A stretch of 64,000 nucleotides of DNA from Variovorax sp. V93 (GCF_041154485.1 NZ_AP028670.1:1-64000), one strand, 5' to 3'; counted from the first letter of the stretch, positions 1 to 8,612 are shown. Numbers and translations are program-made. The notes: generated by a model from the sequence alone, not told the origin.

Positions 1-1026
1 ATGGACATCCGGCAGCTGCGCTATTTCGTCAAGGTCGTCGAGCTCAGGAACATCACGACTGCGGCGGAGGCGCTTTTCATCGCCCAGCCTTCCTTGAGCC
101 AGCACATGGCCAATCTGGAATCGGAGCTCGGCGTCACCTTGCTGGAGCGCAGCGTGCACGGCACGCGGGCCACGGCCACCGGCGAACTGCTCTACCGCCA
201 TGCCAAGACGATCCTGCGGCAGTTCGAAGACACCCGCTCGGCCATCCGGCAGGAGAGCGAATCGCCATCCGGCCGGGTGGCCATCGGGTTCCCGACCAGC
301 ACCTCGCGCATCCTGGCCGCGCCGCTGCTGGCGCGGCTGCAGGAGCGCTATCCGCTGATCGAACTGGAACTGGTGGAGGCCTCCAGCGGGGACCTGACGG
401 GGCAGGTGGCTGCCGACCGGCTGGCGCTGGCGGTCACGATGGATGCGCGGGCCGATTCGCGCCTGCGCATCGAGCCGATCCTGGAGGAGGAACTGTTCGT
501 GGTGGTGGCCTCGTCGCAAACCGCACCGCGCGCCTTCGGCATCGAGGCCTTCGCCAAGCTGCCGCTGCTGCTGCCCACGCACCCGAACTCGGTGCGCGTG
601 GCCACCGAGCGGCTGCTGCGCGATCGCCAGCTGAAGTTCCGCCTGGTGGCCGAAACCAGCGCGGTGGAAATCCTGATCCTTGCCGTCGAGCGCGGGCTCG
701 GCGCCACGGTACTGCCGACCGCGGCCTTTGCGCTGGCGCAGCAGCATGGCCGCGTGCGCGGCGTGCCCATCAAGGGGCGGCCGCTGCTGCGCGAGCTGTC
801 GCTGAGCCTGTCGGTCTCGGCGGCGCGCAGCCCTGCCGTGCAATGCGTGCGCGAACTGCTGCTGCGGGTGATCGAGGAGGAGATCGCAAGCAAGCGCTGG
901 AAGGGCGTGCGGCTGTTCAGCGACGCTGAAGCGTCGCCAGGAAAGCCGGCGCCGACAGCTGAGCCCAGCCGGCGATCCGCGGCAAGTCGGCCTCGGCGTA
1001 GCGGCCCTGCGCGTGCAGCAGATTGA
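1..1026 (+). CDS. LysR-type transcriptional regulator
   Basis: 341 residues. An N-terminal winged helix-turn-helix (residues 1-65, MDIRQLRYFVKVVE then AQPSLSQHMANLE) is followed by a LysR substrate-binding domain to about residue 300, so it should be a DNA-binding activator or repressor answering to a small metabolite. The start is the first base of the window, so its ribosome site cannot be seen. The last ~40 residues are Pro/Ser/Arg-rich, unlike the family, and are the antisense of the GAF gene's 3' end: the two convergent genes overlap by 110 bp. LysR proteins usually end near residue 305, so the tail is probably readthrough after loss of an earlier stop. Its HTH resembles that of the regulator at 13441, making the two likely paralogues. 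Target unknown. Confidence 0.9.
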   Translation: MDIRQLRYFVKVVELRNITTAAEALFIAQPSLSQHMANLESELGVTLLERSVHGTRATATGELLYRHAKTILRQFEDTRSAIRQESESPSGRVAIGFPTSTSRILAAPLLARLQERYPLIELELVEASSGDLTGQVAADRLALAVTMDARADSRLRIEPILEEELFVVVASSQTAPRAFGIEAFAKLPLLLPTHPNSVRVATERLLRDRQLKFRLVAETSAVEILILAVERGLGATVLPTAAFALAQQHGRVRGVPIKGRPLLRELSLSLSVSAARSPAVQCVRELLLRVIEEEIASKRWKGVRLFSDAEASPGKPAPTAEPSRRSAASRPRRSGPARAAD

Positions 1027-1450
1027 CGGTGCCCAGCACCTCGGTGCCCCAGTGCACCGGCATGTTGACGATGCTTTCGCAGCCCATGGCCAGCAGCGTG
1101 GCGTGGTCGGCGTAGTTGTCGACGATGTCCTGGCGGCTGCGGCCGATGAACGGCTCGCCCGAGGCCAGCACATGGCGCATGCGCGGCGCCTGGCCCAGGG
1201 TCTTGCGGCCGCCGACGGGATATTCCAGCGGCCGGCTGCTGTAAGCACGTTGCGATTCGCCGAACTCGCGGTGGTAGACGAGCACTGTGAGCAGAAGGTG
1301 GCCCGGCGAGCGAGCCAGGCCAGCATCCATGGCCTGGAACAGCGCCAGCGCCGCATCGTCCGCGCGCTGCGCCGCCAGCACGGCGGGCAAGGCCTCCATG
1401 CCCAGTGCATGTCCGGCGCGCTCGCTCGCCTGCATGAGGGGATCGATCAT
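917..1450 (-). CDS. GAF-domain protein
   Basis: 177 residues from the ATG at 1450, four bases after the stop of the upstream Bug gene; an in-frame ATG at 1504 lies inside that gene and is less likely. The C-terminal two thirds (SIVNMPVHWGTEVLGTVNLLHAQGRY) look like a GAF small-molecule sensor fold; the N-terminal part is helical with no recognisable output domain. No signal peptide, so cytoplasmic. It is last in a leftward run of hydrolase, Bug and Bug genes, so it may bind a substrate or intermediate of that pathway, though this is inference. Its 3' end overlaps the convergent LysR gene by 110 bp. Confidence 0.75.
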   Translation of the reverse strand: MIDPLMQASERAGHALGMEALPAVLAAQRADDAALALFQAMDAGLARSPGHLLLTVLVYHREFGESQRAYSSRPLEYPVGGRKTLGQAPRMRHVLASGEPFIGRSRQDIVDNYADHATLLAMGCESIVNMPVHWGTEVLGTVNLLHAQGRYAEADLPRIAGWAQLSAPAFLATLQRR

Positions 1451-1454
1451 GGAT

Positions 1455-2438
1455 TCAATCGGGCTTGGCGCCGGATTGCTCGACGACCTTCTTCCATCGC
1501 GCAATCTCGGTGCGAATCAGCGCGCCGAATTCGGCCGGCGTGCTCGCGATGGCCGCTCCCCCCTGCGACTCCAGTGTCGCGCGCATCCTGTCGCTGCGCA
1601 GCACGGCAGTGAAGTCCCGGCTCAGCCGCTCGAGCACGGCCGGCGGCGTGCCGGCCGGCGCGAACAGGCCATACCAGCCGAGCACCTCGAAGCCGGGATA
1701 GCCTTGCTCCGCGACGGTCGGTACATCGGGCAACAGCGGCGAGCGCCGCAGGCTCGTGATGCCCAGCGCCCTGAGGCGGCCGGCCTTGATGTGCGGCAGC
1801 GAGGTCAGCACCACATCGAGCATCAGGTCCACGTGGCCGGCGCTGACGTCGGTGAGTGCGGGGCCCGAGCCCTTGTACGGAATGTGGTTCAGCGCAATGC
1901 CCGCGGCCGACTTGAACGACTCGGTTGCCAGGTGATTGGAACTGCCCGAGCCGCTCGACGCATAGGTCAGTGCGGGCGGCTTCTTCGCCGCCGCAACCAG
2001 GTCCGCGAGCGAGCGCACGTTGGCCAGCCGGGGATTTTGCGGGCTGGCGACGATCACGTTGGGAATGGCGGCGATCTCGGTGATGGGCGCGAAGTCCTTC
2101 AGCGGGTCGTACGGCAGCTTCGGATACAGGCCCACCGCCGTCGCATGCGAACTGATCGTGCCCAGCAGCAGCGTGTAGCCGTCCGCCGGCGCCTTGGCGA
2201 CGAAGTCGGCACCGATGGTGCTGCCGGCGCCGGGCTTGTTGTCGACCACGAAGGGCTGTCCGGTGCGCACGGTCATCTCCTGCGCGAGCTGGCGCGCCAC
2301 CAGGTCGGTGGAGCCGCCTGCGGAGAAGGGCACGATCAGCCTGACAGGACGGTGCGGGTAAGTGTCCTGCGCGCTGGCCAGGGCGCCGGCACCGCTGAGC
2401 AATGCCGCGGTGCAGAGGAGGGCGGTGCGTCTTTTCAC
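1455..2438 (-). CDS. Bug/TctC family periplasmic solute receptor
   Basis: 327 residues. I choose the GTG at 2438 because AGGGAG lies six bases before it and a signal peptide (KRRTALLCTAALLSGAGALA) follows at once; the longer reading from 2534 runs back into the previous gene. The mature protein has the family hallmarks: YPHRPVRLIVPFSAGGSTD near the start, VVDNKPGAG, KAPADGYTLLLG, the HIPYKGSGPALTD loop and LPDVPTVAEQG. Such receptors capture carboxylic acids for tripartite tricarboxylate transporters or signal their presence; no TctA/TctB is adjacent. It follows another Bug gene after 10 bp and is probably co-transcribed with it. Confidence 0.92.
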   Translation of the reverse strand: MKRRTALLCTAALLSGAGALASAQDTYPHRPVRLIVPFSAGGSTDLVARQLAQEMTVRTGQPFVVDNKPGAGSTIGADFVAKAPADGYTLLLGTISSHATAVGLYPKLPYDPLKDFAPITEIAAIPNVIVASPQNPRLANVRSLADLVAAAKKPPALTYASSGSGSSNHLATESFKSAAGIALNHIPYKGSGPALTDVSAGHVDLMLDVVLTSLPHIKAGRLRALGITSLRRSPLLPDVPTVAEQGYPGFEVLGWYGLFAPAGTPPAVLERLSRDFTAVLRSDRMRATLESQGGAAIASTPAEFGALIRTEIARWKKVVEQSGAKPD

Positions 2439-2448
2439 GAGGCGCTCC

Positions 2449-3441
2449 CTATTCCACGCGGATGTTGTTCCTCGTGATGAAGGCGCCCCAGAAGGCCTGG
2501 TCGTCGAGCGCGCGGCGGCGGATCTCGGCTTCACCGCCGCTCATGGCCGGCAGCGAGAGTTCGGCCAGCCGGGCCTTGACTGCGGGGTCCGCCATCACTT
2601 TCTGCAGCGCGGCGTTGAAGGCGGCGACGATCTTCGGGTCCAGGCGCGCCGGGCCGGCGATGGCGTACCAGCCGGGCATCGGCGGCACATTGAGCCCCGC
2701 TTCCTTCACCGTCGGCACCTGGGGCCACTGCGGCACGCGGCTGGCGCCGAGCACCGCCACCGCCTGCACCTTGCCCGACTGCACCTGCGGCAGGGCCGGC
2801 CCGACCACGCTCACCATGGCGTCGACCTCGCCCGCCAGCACGGCCGTGAGCGCCGCGGCCGAACCCTTGTAGGGCACGTGCATCAGCTTGACCCCCGCGG
2901 TCGCCGCGACCAGCTCCATCGCGATGTGCGTGGAGTTGCCGATGCCGGCACTGCCGAAGGTCAGTTCGCCGTTCTTCGCTTTCGCCTGTTCGAGGAACTG
3001 GGCGAAGGTCTTGATGCCGCTCCCGTTGCTGGTCACCAGCACGAAGGGGGTGTCGGCAACCGGCGCAAGAAAGGTGAAGTCCTTCAGCGGGTCGTAGGGC
3101 AGGCTCTTGTACAAGGCCGGGTTGAAGGCGATCTGCGACACGCCCGCGAGCACCAGCGTGTAGCCGTCGGCGGGCGCCTTGGCCACGGCCCCGAGAGCCA
3201 CCAGGCCGTTGGCCGCCGGATTGTTCTCCACCACCACGGCCTGGCCCAGTTGCTGGGCGAGCCGGTCGCTGAGCAGGCGCGCGATCACGTCGGAGCCCGA
3301 CCCCGCCCCCTGCGGCACGACGAGCTTGACTGGCCGCGCGGGCCAGGGCGATTGGGCCTGGACGGACATCGGCACGGACAGGAGCGCTGGGCCGACCATT
3401 GCCAGCATGGAAACGAACGAGCGACGGGTGATGTGGGCCAT
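2449..3441 (-). CDS. Bug/TctC family periplasmic solute receptor
   Basis: 330 residues with an N-terminal export signal that has a twin-arginine-like start (ITRRSFVSMLAMVG) and a likely cleavage after VQAQ near residue 30. Conserved family segments are present: WPARPVKLVVPQGAGSGSD, VVENNPAANG, KAPADGYTLVLAG, HVPYKGSAAALT and VPTVKEAG. Predicted to bind a carboxylate-type ligand in the periplasm. It sits between the CocE-type hydrolase (75 bp upstream) and a second Bug gene. Two different receptors in tandem suggest either two related ligands or that one acts as a sensor. Confidence 0.92.
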   Translation of the reverse strand: MAHITRRSFVSMLAMVGPALLSVPMSVQAQSPWPARPVKLVVPQGAGSGSDVIARLLSDRLAQQLGQAVVVENNPAANGLVALGAVAKAPADGYTLVLAGVSQIAFNPALYKSLPYDPLKDFTFLAPVADTPFVLVTSNGSGIKTFAQFLEQAKAKNGELTFGSAGIGNSTHIAMELVAATAGVKLMHVPYKGSAAALTAVLAGEVDAMVSVVGPALPQVQSGKVQAVAVLGASRVPQWPQVPTVKEAGLNVPPMPGWYAIAGPARLDPKIVAAFNAALQKVMADPAVKARLAELSLPAMSGGEAEIRRRALDDQAFWGAFITRNNIRVE

Positions 3442-3486
3442 GGCGTGCCTCTCTCTTGGCGTGTTGAAGGACGGGGGAGCGTGGTG

Positions 3487-3544
3487 CTAGCGCAGCGCGC
3501 CGCGCAGCGGAAGAACTAGCGCAGCGCACCGCGCAGCGGAAGAT
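3487..3544. repeat. 29-bp tandem duplication at a stop codon
   Basis: Two adjacent 29-bp copies (3487-3515 and 3516-3544) differ at only about two positions. The second copy encodes the last residues and the TAG of the CocE-type hydrolase; the first carries an extra TAG in the same relation, just downstream. The repeat is GC-rich and partly palindromic (GCGCAGCGC). It looks like a recent slippage duplication; because 29 is not a multiple of three, the downstream copy is out of frame and does not alter the protein. Confidence 0.75.
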
Positions 3545-5354
3545 CGAACCAGCTGGCGCCGGCGCCGCGAAGGATTTCCAGCCGCGGCGGCCGCCCGTGC
3601 GGCACCTGCGGGCCGTGGCCTTCGTCGCTGCCGCCGATGGACAGGCGTATGCGGCTTCCCGCGGCAAAGGTCCACGATACCGGCAGCAGCGCGAAGTCCA
3701 GGCGCGCGGGCTCGTGGGGCACGAGCAGGCGGGCCGACGCACGGTCACAGGTGTTCACGGGCCAGCTCGCCACGTAATCCGGCGAATGCGACAGGCCTTC
3801 GCGGTGCAGGGCGCGCAGCAGGCCTTCGGTGACGTAGCGGCAGTTGCCGTCGGCCAGCACCTCGCTCAGATAGACGTAGACGGCCGCGTCGGTCTCCGAC
3901 GATGCGAGCCGCAGGCTCGCGCTCACGTGGCCCGTCAGTTCGGCCGGCGCGGACAGCGGTGCGCTGGTGTAGTGCAGGTACTGCGCCTGGCGCTCGGTCC
4001 AGTCGGGGTAGTAGTGCTCGATGCCGACGGCGCCCAGCCGTTCCAGCCGCGTCTGGCGGCCGGTCGAGACGGAGAAGTCGACCTGGTAGCTGTCGCGGCC
4101 CGGGGCGGCGGGCGCATGCAGTGCCAGCACGCCATCCGCATCGGGATGGACGCGGCGGGTTCCCGCGATCGGCGGCCAGGCATCGGCGGCCTGCCACTTC
4201 TCGTCGTGGAGGGTGAAGTAATGCACCGGCTGCTCCCTGTCGAGTCCGGTGTCGATGCCGCGCAGGTGATGGTCGAAGAAGCGCAGCACTTCGGCCAGCA
4301 GCGGAAAGTCCGAGCCGGTTTGCTCGCGCCAGGGCGAGACGTTGCTGCGAGCGCCGTGGTCCCAGGGGCCGAGCAGCAGGCGGTGCTGGTGCCTGGGCAG
4401 CGTCAGGAAGCGCGTGATCGCCGAGTTGCTGTAGCCGGCACCGTCGTACCAGCCCGAGACGGAGTAGATCGCCACGTCCTCGGGGATCTGGCGCGCGTAG
4501 TGGCCGGGGCTGCATACGTCCAGCGTCAATGCGGGGTCGTGCAGCGTTGCGTCGCGCCGGAACGGAAGCTCGCGGGCCATGTCGTTCAGCCGGCAGTTGC
4601 TGCGGTGCTGGTGCAGCGCCTGGGCCAGCAGGTGGCCATCGGCATCGGCGTCCACCGGCTGCGGCCCGGCGAACAGCGGGTTGCCGTAGTACGCGAACTT
4701 GGCGAGGGCGGGGCGGTCGTCCTGGTCGAGCGCGACCATGAGTTCGTCGTAGCGCCCGGTCCAGATGGTCGAGAGCACGCCGCCCACGTAGAGCTGGTCG
4801 GTGTAGATGTCGGTCACGGCGAACAGCGGTGCGATGGCTCTGACGGCGGGGTGCCGCGTGCTCGCGAGGAATACCGCCGCTGCGCCCAGGTACGAAATGC
4901 CGGTCGAGCCGATGCGCCCGTCGCTCCAGGGCTGCTGCACGATCCATTCGGCGATCTCGTGGTAGTCGTCGCGCTCCTTCGGCGAGCGCAGCGCGTCGCG
5001 CGTGCCAAAGCTCGCGCCGGTGCCCCGCACGTCCACCACCACTACGGCGTAGCCATGCGGCACGAAGAAGTCGCGGTAGCGGCCGCAGTTGGGGCTGGCC
5101 TCCACCGTGGGGTCGGTGGTCACGAAGCGCCGGTAATAGGGCGTGAAGATGACGATGGTGGGCAAGCGTGCGGGTGGCTGCGCGCCATGGCAGGCCTGAG
5201 GCAGGTAATAGTCGAGCGCGAGGCGGCAGCCGTCGCGCATCGTGACGTAGAGGGACTCCGGCTTCCCGGGCAGGCCGAAGGGGGCCTTGCGGCTGGCGAG
5301 GTAGGCGCTGGGCGGCAGGTGCCAGGCGCCTGGCGTGCTATCGCGGTCCGACAT
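3516..5354 (-). CDS. CocE/NonD family serine hydrolase (X-Pro dipeptidyl-peptidase type)
   Basis: 612 residues, usual for the family. The N-terminal alpha/beta-hydrolase domain holds VDVRGTGAS (oxyanion region) and the nucleophile in GSTGISYLG, with the catalytic His in LLLGPWDHGARS; the C-terminal jelly-roll domain (about 400-610: SASLRLASS, SRIRLSIGGSDE) matches the X-Pro dipeptidyl-peptidase C-terminal domain. Members cut esters or amides, including acyl esters and beta-lactam-like compounds. No signal peptide is seen, so it probably acts in the cytoplasm. Downstream Bug genes suggest that the substrate, or the acid it releases, is taken up. It lies 194 bp downstream of a same-strand LysR gene, with two palindromes in the gap. 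Physiological substrate unknown. Confidence 0.88.
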   Translation of the reverse strand: MSDRDSTPGAWHLPPSAYLASRKAPFGLPGKPESLYVTMRDGCRLALDYYLPQACHGAQPPARLPTIVIFTPYYRRFVTTDPTVEASPNCGRYRDFFVPHGYAVVVVDVRGTGASFGTRDALRSPKERDDYHEIAEWIVQQPWSDGRIGSTGISYLGAAAVFLASTRHPAVRAIAPLFAVTDIYTDQLYVGGVLSTIWTGRYDELMVALDQDDRPALAKFAYYGNPLFAGPQPVDADADGHLLAQALHQHRSNCRLNDMARELPFRRDATLHDPALTLDVCSPGHYARQIPEDVAIYSVSGWYDGAGYSNSAITRFLTLPRHQHRLLLGPWDHGARSNVSPWREQTGSDFPLLAEVLRFFDHHLRGIDTGLDREQPVHYFTLHDEKWQAADAWPPIAGTRRVHPDADGVLALHAPAAPGRDSYQVDFSVSTGRQTRLERLGAVGIEHYYPDWTERQAQYLHYTSAPLSAPAELTGHVSASLRLASSETDAAVYVYLSEVLADGNCRYVTEGLLRALHREGLSHSPDYVASWPVNTCDRASARLLVPHEPARLDFALLPVSWTFAAGSRIRLSIGGSDEGHGPQVPHGRPPRLEILRGAGASWFDLPLRGALR

Positions 5355-5424
5355 GAGGTGGGGGTACTTTCCTGAAGACAGAGGGATGGTGTTGCCACCG
5401 TTCCGTCATTCTGGGAACGCGCGC

Positions 5425-5474
5425 TCGCATTGAAAAATGCGAAATCATGATCGATCCATAGGTTGCTCCTATGG
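5425..5474. promoter_or_regulatory. Two perfect inverted repeats upstream of the CocE-type hydrolase
   Basis: TCGCATT-GAAA-AATGCGA (5425-5442) and CCATAGG-TTGCT-CCTATGG (5456-5474) each have 7-bp perfect arms. They lie in the 194-bp gap between a LysR gene and the hydrolase gene, about 70-120 bp before the hydrolase start, and the stretch is more AT-rich than its surroundings. They are candidate operators for the adjacent regulator; the first could also form a small hairpin. I could not assign -35 and -10 elements with confidence. Confidence 0.4.
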
Positions 5475-5548
5475 AAGGAAGCGATGCTCCACCGCGGCCG
5501 AGCAACCTGCCGAAACATCAGAACCCGACAGTCGCTCTCAAGGCTTTC

Positions 5549-6496
5549 TCAGCCGCTGTCCCGGGACGATCCGTCGGCCTGAAAGAACCCCGCGTCCTGC
5601 AGGTTGCGCAGCACGATGTCCAGGATGCGTGCCGTCGTGTCGCTGCGGTGGTGCGCCAGGTACGAGAAGTAGTAGGGCACGTTCGGCACCTCCGGCTTGG
5701 CGCGCAGAACCTGCAGGGCTTTGTCGGCGACCTGCCGGCGTGTGATCGATGCGGGCAGCATGGCAATCGCATGGCCGGAGGCGACCAGCGCCACCATGAG
5801 GGAGAGCGAGTTGCAACTGCTGTACTCCTCGAATGAATAGCCGTCCGAGGCCAGCCAGCGCGATGCCGATTCATGCAGGGTCGATGGCGGCGCATTGCAG
5901 ACGATACGGTGGTTCAGGGCGTGGGCCGGCAGAAAGTCTCCCTCGGGCATCATCAGGTCGTGGGCCGCCACCCACTGGTGTTCGGTCAGGCCGATGAACT
6001 GGCTTGTCACGTCGGGCTGGCTGCTTTGCCCCGTGTGCAGCGCCATGTCCAGCTCGTGGTTGTTGATCTTCTGAAGCAGCTGGGCGCCTCCGCCCACCGT
6101 CAGGTCCACGCGAAGCGCCGGATAGCTGTCCTTGATGTCCTTGAGGATCTGCGGCATCCCGATGATCGCGCAGGACTCGTCCACCCCCATGCGCACCAGG
6201 CCGGTGATGGTGCGCCGCAGATCGAGCCGCGCCATGTCCTGCGCCGACGCCAGCACACGCTCCGCGTAGACCAGCACATTGCGGCCCAGCTCTGTCACCA
6301 GCAGGCGCTGGCTCTGGCGTTCGAACAGCTGGATGCCCAGTTCCTCCTCCAGGTCGCGAATGCGGTGCGAGATCGCGGGCTGGGTGAGATGCAGGTGGCG
6401 CGCCGCCGCATGCACCGTGCCGAGACGCGCGGTCCACACGAAAGCTTCCAGTTGGTGGAGGGTGAACCTCGTTGATAAGGAACTCGAATCAACCAT
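5549..6496 (-). CDS. LysR-type transcriptional regulator
   Basis: 315 residues. The DNA-binding domain starts at about residue 12 (FTLHQLEAFVWTARLGTVHAAARHLHLTQPAISHRIRDLE) and is followed by an effector-binding domain typical of the family (IVCNAPP, GHAIAMLPASITRRQVADKALQVL). It is divergent from the RraA-like gene (ATG at 6571), with only ~74 bp between the starts, the classic layout for a regulator of its neighbour; it is also 194 bp upstream of, and codirectional with, the CocE hydrolase gene. It may therefore control both flanking blocks. Effector unknown. Confidence 0.9.
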   Translation of the reverse strand: MVDSSSLSTRFTLHQLEAFVWTARLGTVHAAARHLHLTQPAISHRIRDLEEELGIQLFERQSQRLLVTELGRNVLVYAERVLASAQDMARLDLRRTITGLVRMGVDESCAIIGMPQILKDIKDSYPALRVDLTVGGGAQLLQKINNHELDMALHTGQSSQPDVTSQFIGLTEHQWVAAHDLMMPEGDFLPAHALNHRIVCNAPPSTLHESASRWLASDGYSFEEYSSCNSLSLMVALVASGHAIAMLPASITRRQVADKALQVLRAKPEVPNVPYYFSYLAHHRSDTTARILDIVLRNLQDAGFFQADGSSRDSG

Positions 6497-6570
6497 CGTG
6501 AGAATTGATCAGTATCGGTGCCGGGAGCGGCTGCCTACGATTGCCGTCATTCACAACGACGATATCCGAA

Positions 6571-7239
6571 ATGACTGCCATCGAACGAGGAGAGTTGCCG
6601 CCGCCTTGCACGCTGCAACTGCTGGCCCTGCTGAAGGAGGCCGAGCCGGCCACCATCGGCCACTTTCATGATCGCGGCTTCCTGCATGGGCGGATCAAGG
6701 CCATGGCTGCGGTGGCGCGCAGCGTCGGCACCGCCGTCACCGTGCGTTGCGAGGGCTCGGACGGATCCATCCTGCACCACGCGCTGGGACAACTGCGGCC
6801 TGGTGATTTCCTGTTCGTCGACCGCGCCGGCGACGAGACCATCGCGTGCATGGGAGGCGCCAGCATGCTGGCGGCGCGCCTGCGCGGTGTCGCAGGCGTG
6901 GTGGTCGACGGCTGCGTCACGGACATCGCGCAGCTGCGCGAGCTCGGCGTGCCGGTGTGGGCCCGCGGCCTGAGCGCCCGCACCACCCGCACCGGCGGGC
7001 AGTCGGGCAGCTTCTGCCGGCCAGTGGACTGCGGGGGCGTGCGCGTGCATCCCGGCGATGCCGTGCTGGCCGACGAGAACGGCGTTCTGGTGATGCCGCC
7101 CGACGAGGCGTGGGCCTTGGCCCGGAAGGCGATCGGGCTGCAACAGGCGGAGCAGCAGACGCTGTCACGGCTGCGCGCCGGCGAGTCCTATTCCGACGTG
7201 CTGGACACGCGCCTTGTTTTCCAGGAGGCAGAGGCATGA
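6571..7239 (+). CDS. RraA-like protein (HMG/oxaloacetate aldolase superfamily)
   Basis: 222 residues from the ATG at 6571 (MTAIERGELPP); the longer reading from 6505 runs into the regulatory gap. Family features are RPGDFLFVDRAGDETIACMGG and GVAGVVVDGCVTD, then VHPGDAVLADENGVLVMP. Family members are divalent-metal-dependent aldolases or decarboxylases of 4-hydroxy-4-methyl-2-oxoglutarate and oxaloacetate, or the RNase E regulator RraA. Here the usual DGxxRD motif reads DGCVTD: the Arg that binds substrate carboxylate is Thr, so the normal aldolase activity is doubtful. Its stop overlaps the amidase start (ATGA), so the two are translationally coupled. A second paralogue at 11364 keeps the Arg. 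Confidence 0.85.
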   Translation: MTAIERGELPPPCTLQLLALLKEAEPATIGHFHDRGFLHGRIKAMAAVARSVGTAVTVRCEGSDGSILHHALGQLRPGDFLFVDRAGDETIACMGGASMLAARLRGVAGVVVDGCVTDIAQLRELGVPVWARGLSARTTRTGGQSGSFCRPVDCGGVRVHPGDAVLADENGVLVMPPDEAWALARKAIGLQQAEQQTLSRLRAGESYSDVLDTRLVFQEAEA

Positions 7240-8612
7240 CGGGCTCCCATCAGACCAGGCCGCCCGCCTTCGCGCCGATGGCGGAACTGTCGCGTGCCTT
7301 GCGAACCGGAGAGACCCGTTCGGTGATCCTCACGCGGGAGTGTCTTCGCCGCATCGCGGCGCACGACGCCGTCTTCAAGAGCTTCCTGGCGGTCTACGAA
7401 GAAGAGGCCCTGGCTGCGGCGGCCCTCGCCGACGAGGAGCTCCGCGCAGGCCACGATCGCGGCCCGCTGCACGGCATTCCATTGGCGCTGAAGGACCTGG
7501 TGAACATCCAAGGCAAGCCCACGACGGCGGGCTCGCCGCTGCTGTCGGCCCACATCGCGCAGCAGGACGCCGCCATCGTTCGGCGCATTGCCGAGGCCGG
7601 TGGTGTCATCGTCGGCAAGACCCACATGGTGCAGTTCGCGCTGGGCGCCTGGGGCACCAATACGCACATGGACACGCCACGCAATCCAGCCGGCCGCGCC
7701 ACGGACACGCTGGTGGCAGGTGGCTCCAGCAGCGGATCGGCCGTGGCCGTGGCAGCTCAACTGGTGCCCTGGGCGATCGGCTCCGATACCGGCGGCTCGG
7801 TTCGCGTACCCGCGGCCTTCTGCGGCATCGTGGGCTTCAAGCCAACCATCGATGCGCTGCCGCGCGAGGGCGTCTATCCGCTCAGCGAGAGCCTGGACAG
7901 CGTGGGCCTCATTGCGTCGTCGGTGCCGGATGCCCGGTTGTGCTTCGAGGCGCTCGTCGGCGCGCCCGGTTCAGGCTCGAACGCTGGCCGGCGGATCGGC
8001 GTGCTGGAGGCGGACGAACTCGCGCCACTCGCGCCGGCCGTCGCGCGATGCCATGCGCAGAGCCTGCAAAGGCTCGCGCAGGCGGGTTTCAGTCTGGTGC
8101 CGTTCCGGTTTCCAGCGCCGCTGGCGGCGTTCAAGGAGCCCACCAACGCCATCATGATCGCCGAAGGCGCCTGGGTGAATGACCGGTTCCTGGACGACCC
8201 GGGCGCGCCGATGGATCCGTCGGTGCGATCGCGGCTCCTCGCCGCCCGCGCGACCACGGCCGTGCAGTACCTGCAGGCTCAGGCCACTGCGTCGCGCTGG
8301 CAGCAGGCGTTCGCCGGCGAGATGGACAGGCTCGGGCTGTCCGCCATCGCCATGCCTGTCACGGCGATGACCGCGCCGCGCCTCGAGGACGTCGACCACA
8401 ACGTGGCGCCGGTCCATTTCACCCGCCCGGTCAACCTGCTCGCGCTGTGCGGTATCTCGCTTCCCGCGGGTGAGGACGACGACGCACGGCCCATCGGGCT
8501 GCAACTGGTCGGGCGGGCGGGTGGCGATCACGCACTGCTGGGTGTCGCTGCCGAAGTCGCCGGCGCACTGCATCCGTCCCGAAATCCGCCGCCGGAGGTG
8601 CGCAATGCTTAG
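7236..8612 (+). CDS. Amidase signature enzyme
   Basis: 458 residues from the ATG at 7236, which overlaps the preceding stop by four bases and has AGGAGG about seven bases upstream. The Ser-cisSer-Lys amidase motifs are intact: Lys86 in GIPLALKDL, the Ser cluster AGGSSSGSAVAVA near residue 163, and IGSDTGGSVRVPAAFCGIVGFKPT. It should hydrolyse an amide to a carboxylic acid plus ammonia or an amine in the cytoplasm. The next genes encode two Bug receptors, and the first overlaps this gene's 3' end, so the block probably takes up and cleaves a carboxylate-bearing amide. The exact substrate cannot be read from sequence. Confidence 0.92.
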   Translation: MTGSHQTRPPAFAPMAELSRALRTGETRSVILTRECLRRIAAHDAVFKSFLAVYEEEALAAAALADEELRAGHDRGPLHGIPLALKDLVNIQGKPTTAGSPLLSAHIAQQDAAIVRRIAEAGGVIVGKTHMVQFALGAWGTNTHMDTPRNPAGRATDTLVAGGSSSGSAVAVAAQLVPWAIGSDTGGSVRVPAAFCGIVGFKPTIDALPREGVYPLSESLDSVGLIASSVPDARLCFEALVGAPGSGSNAGRRIGVLEADELAPLAPAVARCHAQSLQRLAQAGFSLVPFRFPAPLAAFKEPTNAIMIAEGAWVNDRFLDDPGAPMDPSVRSRLLAARATTAVQYLQAQATASRWQQAFAGEMDRLGLSAIAMPVTAMTAPRLEDVDHNVAPVHFTRPVNLLALCGISLPAGEDDDARPIGLQLVGRAGGDHALLGVAAEVAGALHPSRNPPPEVRNA

